Assembly (NCBI GenBank): GCA_027483535.1
Contig: JAIXUN010000003.1
Coordinates: 62,001-126,000, forward strand
Direction of reading: 5' to 3'
Source of the DNA: a bacterium
Lineage (GTDB): Bacteria; Armatimonadota; Fimbriimonadia; Fimbriimonadales; Fimbriimonadaceae
DNA length: 64,000 nt
Shown: piece by piece, positions 62,536-64,000 of the stretch
How the letters are laid out: every line of letters begins with the position of its first letter
Position numbering within the stretch: position 1 is the stretch's first letter
Made by a program: the position numbers and the translations under genes
Notes under the pieces: generated by a model
Database searches by the model: none
Seen by the model: only the letters and a program-made list of their open reading frames with translations
Told to the model about the DNA's origin: nothing

Positions 62536-63300
62536 TTGACCAAAACGGAATTCATTGAGCTGGTTGCAAGCACGCGGAGCAACCGGGCGCTTGCCGAACG
62601 GCTTGAAGAACTCGGCGTTAACGAGAACCTTTCGCACTTTGTTCGGGCGAATACGGCGTTCAATGAAGGGAGAATCGAGCGGGTGTTTGCCGAGTGCGAC
62701 ATTGATCTCCTGATTGCTGAATTGCGAGACGTTCCGGGGTGGTTTTGGAGTTCCTCGCGTCTGATCCGCCAATTGGAAAAAGCTCGTGAAGCTCTTGCTG
62801 TTCTAGGCAACAGAAAAGCCACGGCGGAGGAAAAGAAGCAAGCCGAGGCAGCGATCGTAAAAGCGTGGTACCCGTGGTGGAGCCTGCGCACAAAGATCCT
62901 CTTAGGGTTTTGGCGCGGCGTTCGTCGTGCACCGGAGCGCTTTTACGATCGCTCGGCGGACGCGTTTTCTGGGGCTGGGAAATGTAAGCCGGTGGATGAA
63001 TCCGCAAGTGCACCTCGCCCACAAACCCCCTTGGTTGCAATCTTCAAATATGGAAGAGCCGAGATGAACTTCTGGGGAATCCATTTCCTTATAGGTATCC
63101 CACTCGTAGAACTAAAGGGTTACTGTAAGCGTATATTCGCAACAGATGTCTTAATGTATAACATTACGACTTTCTCATTGTCAGTTTTGATCTTAGTGAT
63201 CCCCTTCGCGTTGCATTGGAAATTCCGTTCGAAGTTTAGAATAGATAATCCCTTGGACGCTCCTTTACTTCCCGAGCCGAACGCTGAAGGAACACCATGA
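62536..63300 (+). CDS. Membrane protein of unknown function, tandem paralog 1
   Basis: 254 residues from the TTG at 62536, chosen because it aligns the N-terminus (TKTEFIELVAS) with that of the next gene (MTRQEFIDFVTG); a GTG at 62524 is the longer alternative. Shared features: 'LGVNENLSHFVRANTAFNEGRIERVFAECDIDLLIAEL', then a helical region, then 'GVRRAPERFYDRSADAF'. Two membrane helices lie near the C-terminus (about 175-225). The family is unknown. Its stop overlaps the next start (ATGA), so the pair is co-translated. Confidence 0.7.
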   Translation: MTKTEFIELVASTRSNRALAERLEELGVNENLSHFVRANTAFNEGRIERVFAECDIDLLIAELRDVPGWFWSSSRLIRQLEKAREALAVLGNRKATAEEKKQAEAAIVKAWYPWWSLRTKILLGFWRGVRRAPERFYDRSADAFSGAGKCKPVDESASAPRPQTPLVAIFKYGRAEMNFWGIHFLIGIPLVELKGYCKRIFATDVLMYNITTFSLSVLILVIPFALHWKFRSKFRIDNPLDAPLLPEPNAEGTP

Positions 63301-64000
63301 CCCGACAAGAATTCATCGACTTTGTCACGGGTTCTCCGAACACTTTGACGTTGGCGAAGTCTTTCGAAGACCTGGGAGTTAATCCATATCTCTCGAGATT
63401 TGTGCTTGCCAATGAAGTCTTTAACAAAGGAGGCTTGGCGCACGTGTTCGCCGAATGTGATATCGAAGCGCTGTTTGCAGAACTGAACGATTTACGTTCG
63501 ATCTACACTCCCGACCTCAACAGCGCCCTTCTGACTGCGAAAGCCTCTCTGCCTGCGCTGAATGACCCTCACGCCTCGCCTACCTTGAAAGAACTGAACG
63601 AGAAGGAACTTCGTCGGGCAGAAAAGCTGTGGAAGCTCAAGCGCGGTGGTGCTCTGGATTACGTTTGGGGAGCAATTCATCGCGATCCGGGCGGGTTCTA
63701 TGATCGAGCAAAAGACCTTCTGGAGTCGGTGGAAAAGCCCCAGGCATACTCGACCCCTGAGTTGGCGACAGGGAGGGAATCGGTGCTGTATTTATCGGCC
63801 GTTTCTTCGAAGGCAGCCCGGCGCTTGTGGGTTGTTTTGGTTCCGATCCATTTGGGCAATCTCTTCTTGGTAATAGGGGGACAGTTCGGAGTGCCACTAT
63901 GGGTTCGCGTACTCGTGTTCCTTATCTCATTTACAGCTTATGCAGTGTTTGCGTGGAAAATCTCTAGGGAAATGAATCTCCGTGCCGTGAATGCAGGTTT
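63297..64000 (+). CDS. Membrane protein of unknown function, tandem paralog 2 (3' end outside window)
   Basis: An open frame starts at the ATG overlapping the previous stop and continues to the window edge without a stop, giving at least 234 residues. It begins MTRQEFIDFV, has 'LGVNPYLSRFVLANEVFNKGGLAHVFAECDIEALFAEL' and 'AIHRDPGGFYDRAKDLL', then two hydrophobic helices ('RLWVVLVPIHLGNLFLVIGG', 'VRVLVFLISFTAYAVFAW'). It is a clear homolog of the previous gene product over its whole visible length. Function unknown. Confidence 0.75.
   Translation, partial: MTRQEFIDFVTGSPNTLTLAKSFEDLGVNPYLSRFVLANEVFNKGGLAHVFAECDIEALFAELNDLRSIYTPDLNSALLTAKASLPALNDPHASPTLKELNEKELRRAEKLWKLKRGGALDYVWGAIHRDPGGFYDRAKDLLESVEKPQAYSTPELATGRESVLYLSAVSSKAARRLWVVLVPIHLGNLFLVIGGQFGVPLWVRVLVFLISFTAYAVFAWKISREMNLRAVNAG

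Overview
The window comes from a GC-rich bacterium. I place it tentatively in the Armatimonadota, close to Fimbriimonadia. The basis is the 16S rRNA at 28597-30105 read by eye, a pilin-like protein cut by the left edge plus four proteins with pilin-like tails, tricorn-type and PA14/DUF1080 secreted proteins, and many secreted hydrolases. No database search was possible, so taxonomy and family names rest on motif recognition.

Layout. 1-4079: tail of a pilin-like protein, a small lipoprotein, an outer-membrane barrel, and a minus-strand run DciA-like > ComEC without nuclease domain > isolated C-terminal piece of a DnaE-type polymerase. 5336-11532: a secreted protein and four tandem paralogs that join an NTF2/DUF4878-like domain to the C-terminal half of a pseudopilin. 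11626-18505: M29 aminopeptidase and BioY, then a tightly overlapping secreted sugar-related run (unknown / PA14-propeller / double DUF1080) and an alpha/beta-hydrolase lipoprotein. 19857-28331: two membrane paralogs, a GH5-like hydrolase, a secretin-N-like protein, a GH130 phosphorylase and a DUF2330 protein. 28363-30273: a lone 16S rRNA gene with its own promoter-like box and terminator, and no tRNA, 23S or 5S behind it. 31526-40990: ThuA-like protein, beta-carbonic anhydrase, a VWA/FHA group, RNase HII, YraN and a PhyH-type oxygenase. 42176-45382: a tricorn-like S41 protease.

46383-59577 is the most striking region: one minus-strand operon of eleven genes. It starts with a YhaO/SbcD-like nuclease and a membrane-spanning YhaN/SbcC-like ATPase, followed by nine consecutive paralogous membrane proteins (seven double-length, two half-length) with PH-like predicted soluble parts. 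Almost all junctions overlap by 4 or 11 bases, so the parts are probably made together. I know of no described system with this composition.

The right end (59883-64000) holds a small membrane protein, a secreted caspase-like protein and two tandem membrane paralogs, the last cut by the window edge.

Most long gene-free stretches (about 4.1-5.1, 7.9-8.8, 18.5-19.8, 26.5-27.0, 30.4-31.5, 41.1-42.0, 45.5-46.4 and 59.7 kb) are filled by four interleaved families of GC-rich palindromic repeats. One family repeatedly forms inverted pairs of about 145-210 bp that begin AATTCCCC and end GGGGAAT(T), like REPINs or MITEs. Open reading frames inside these stretches are repeat artefacts.
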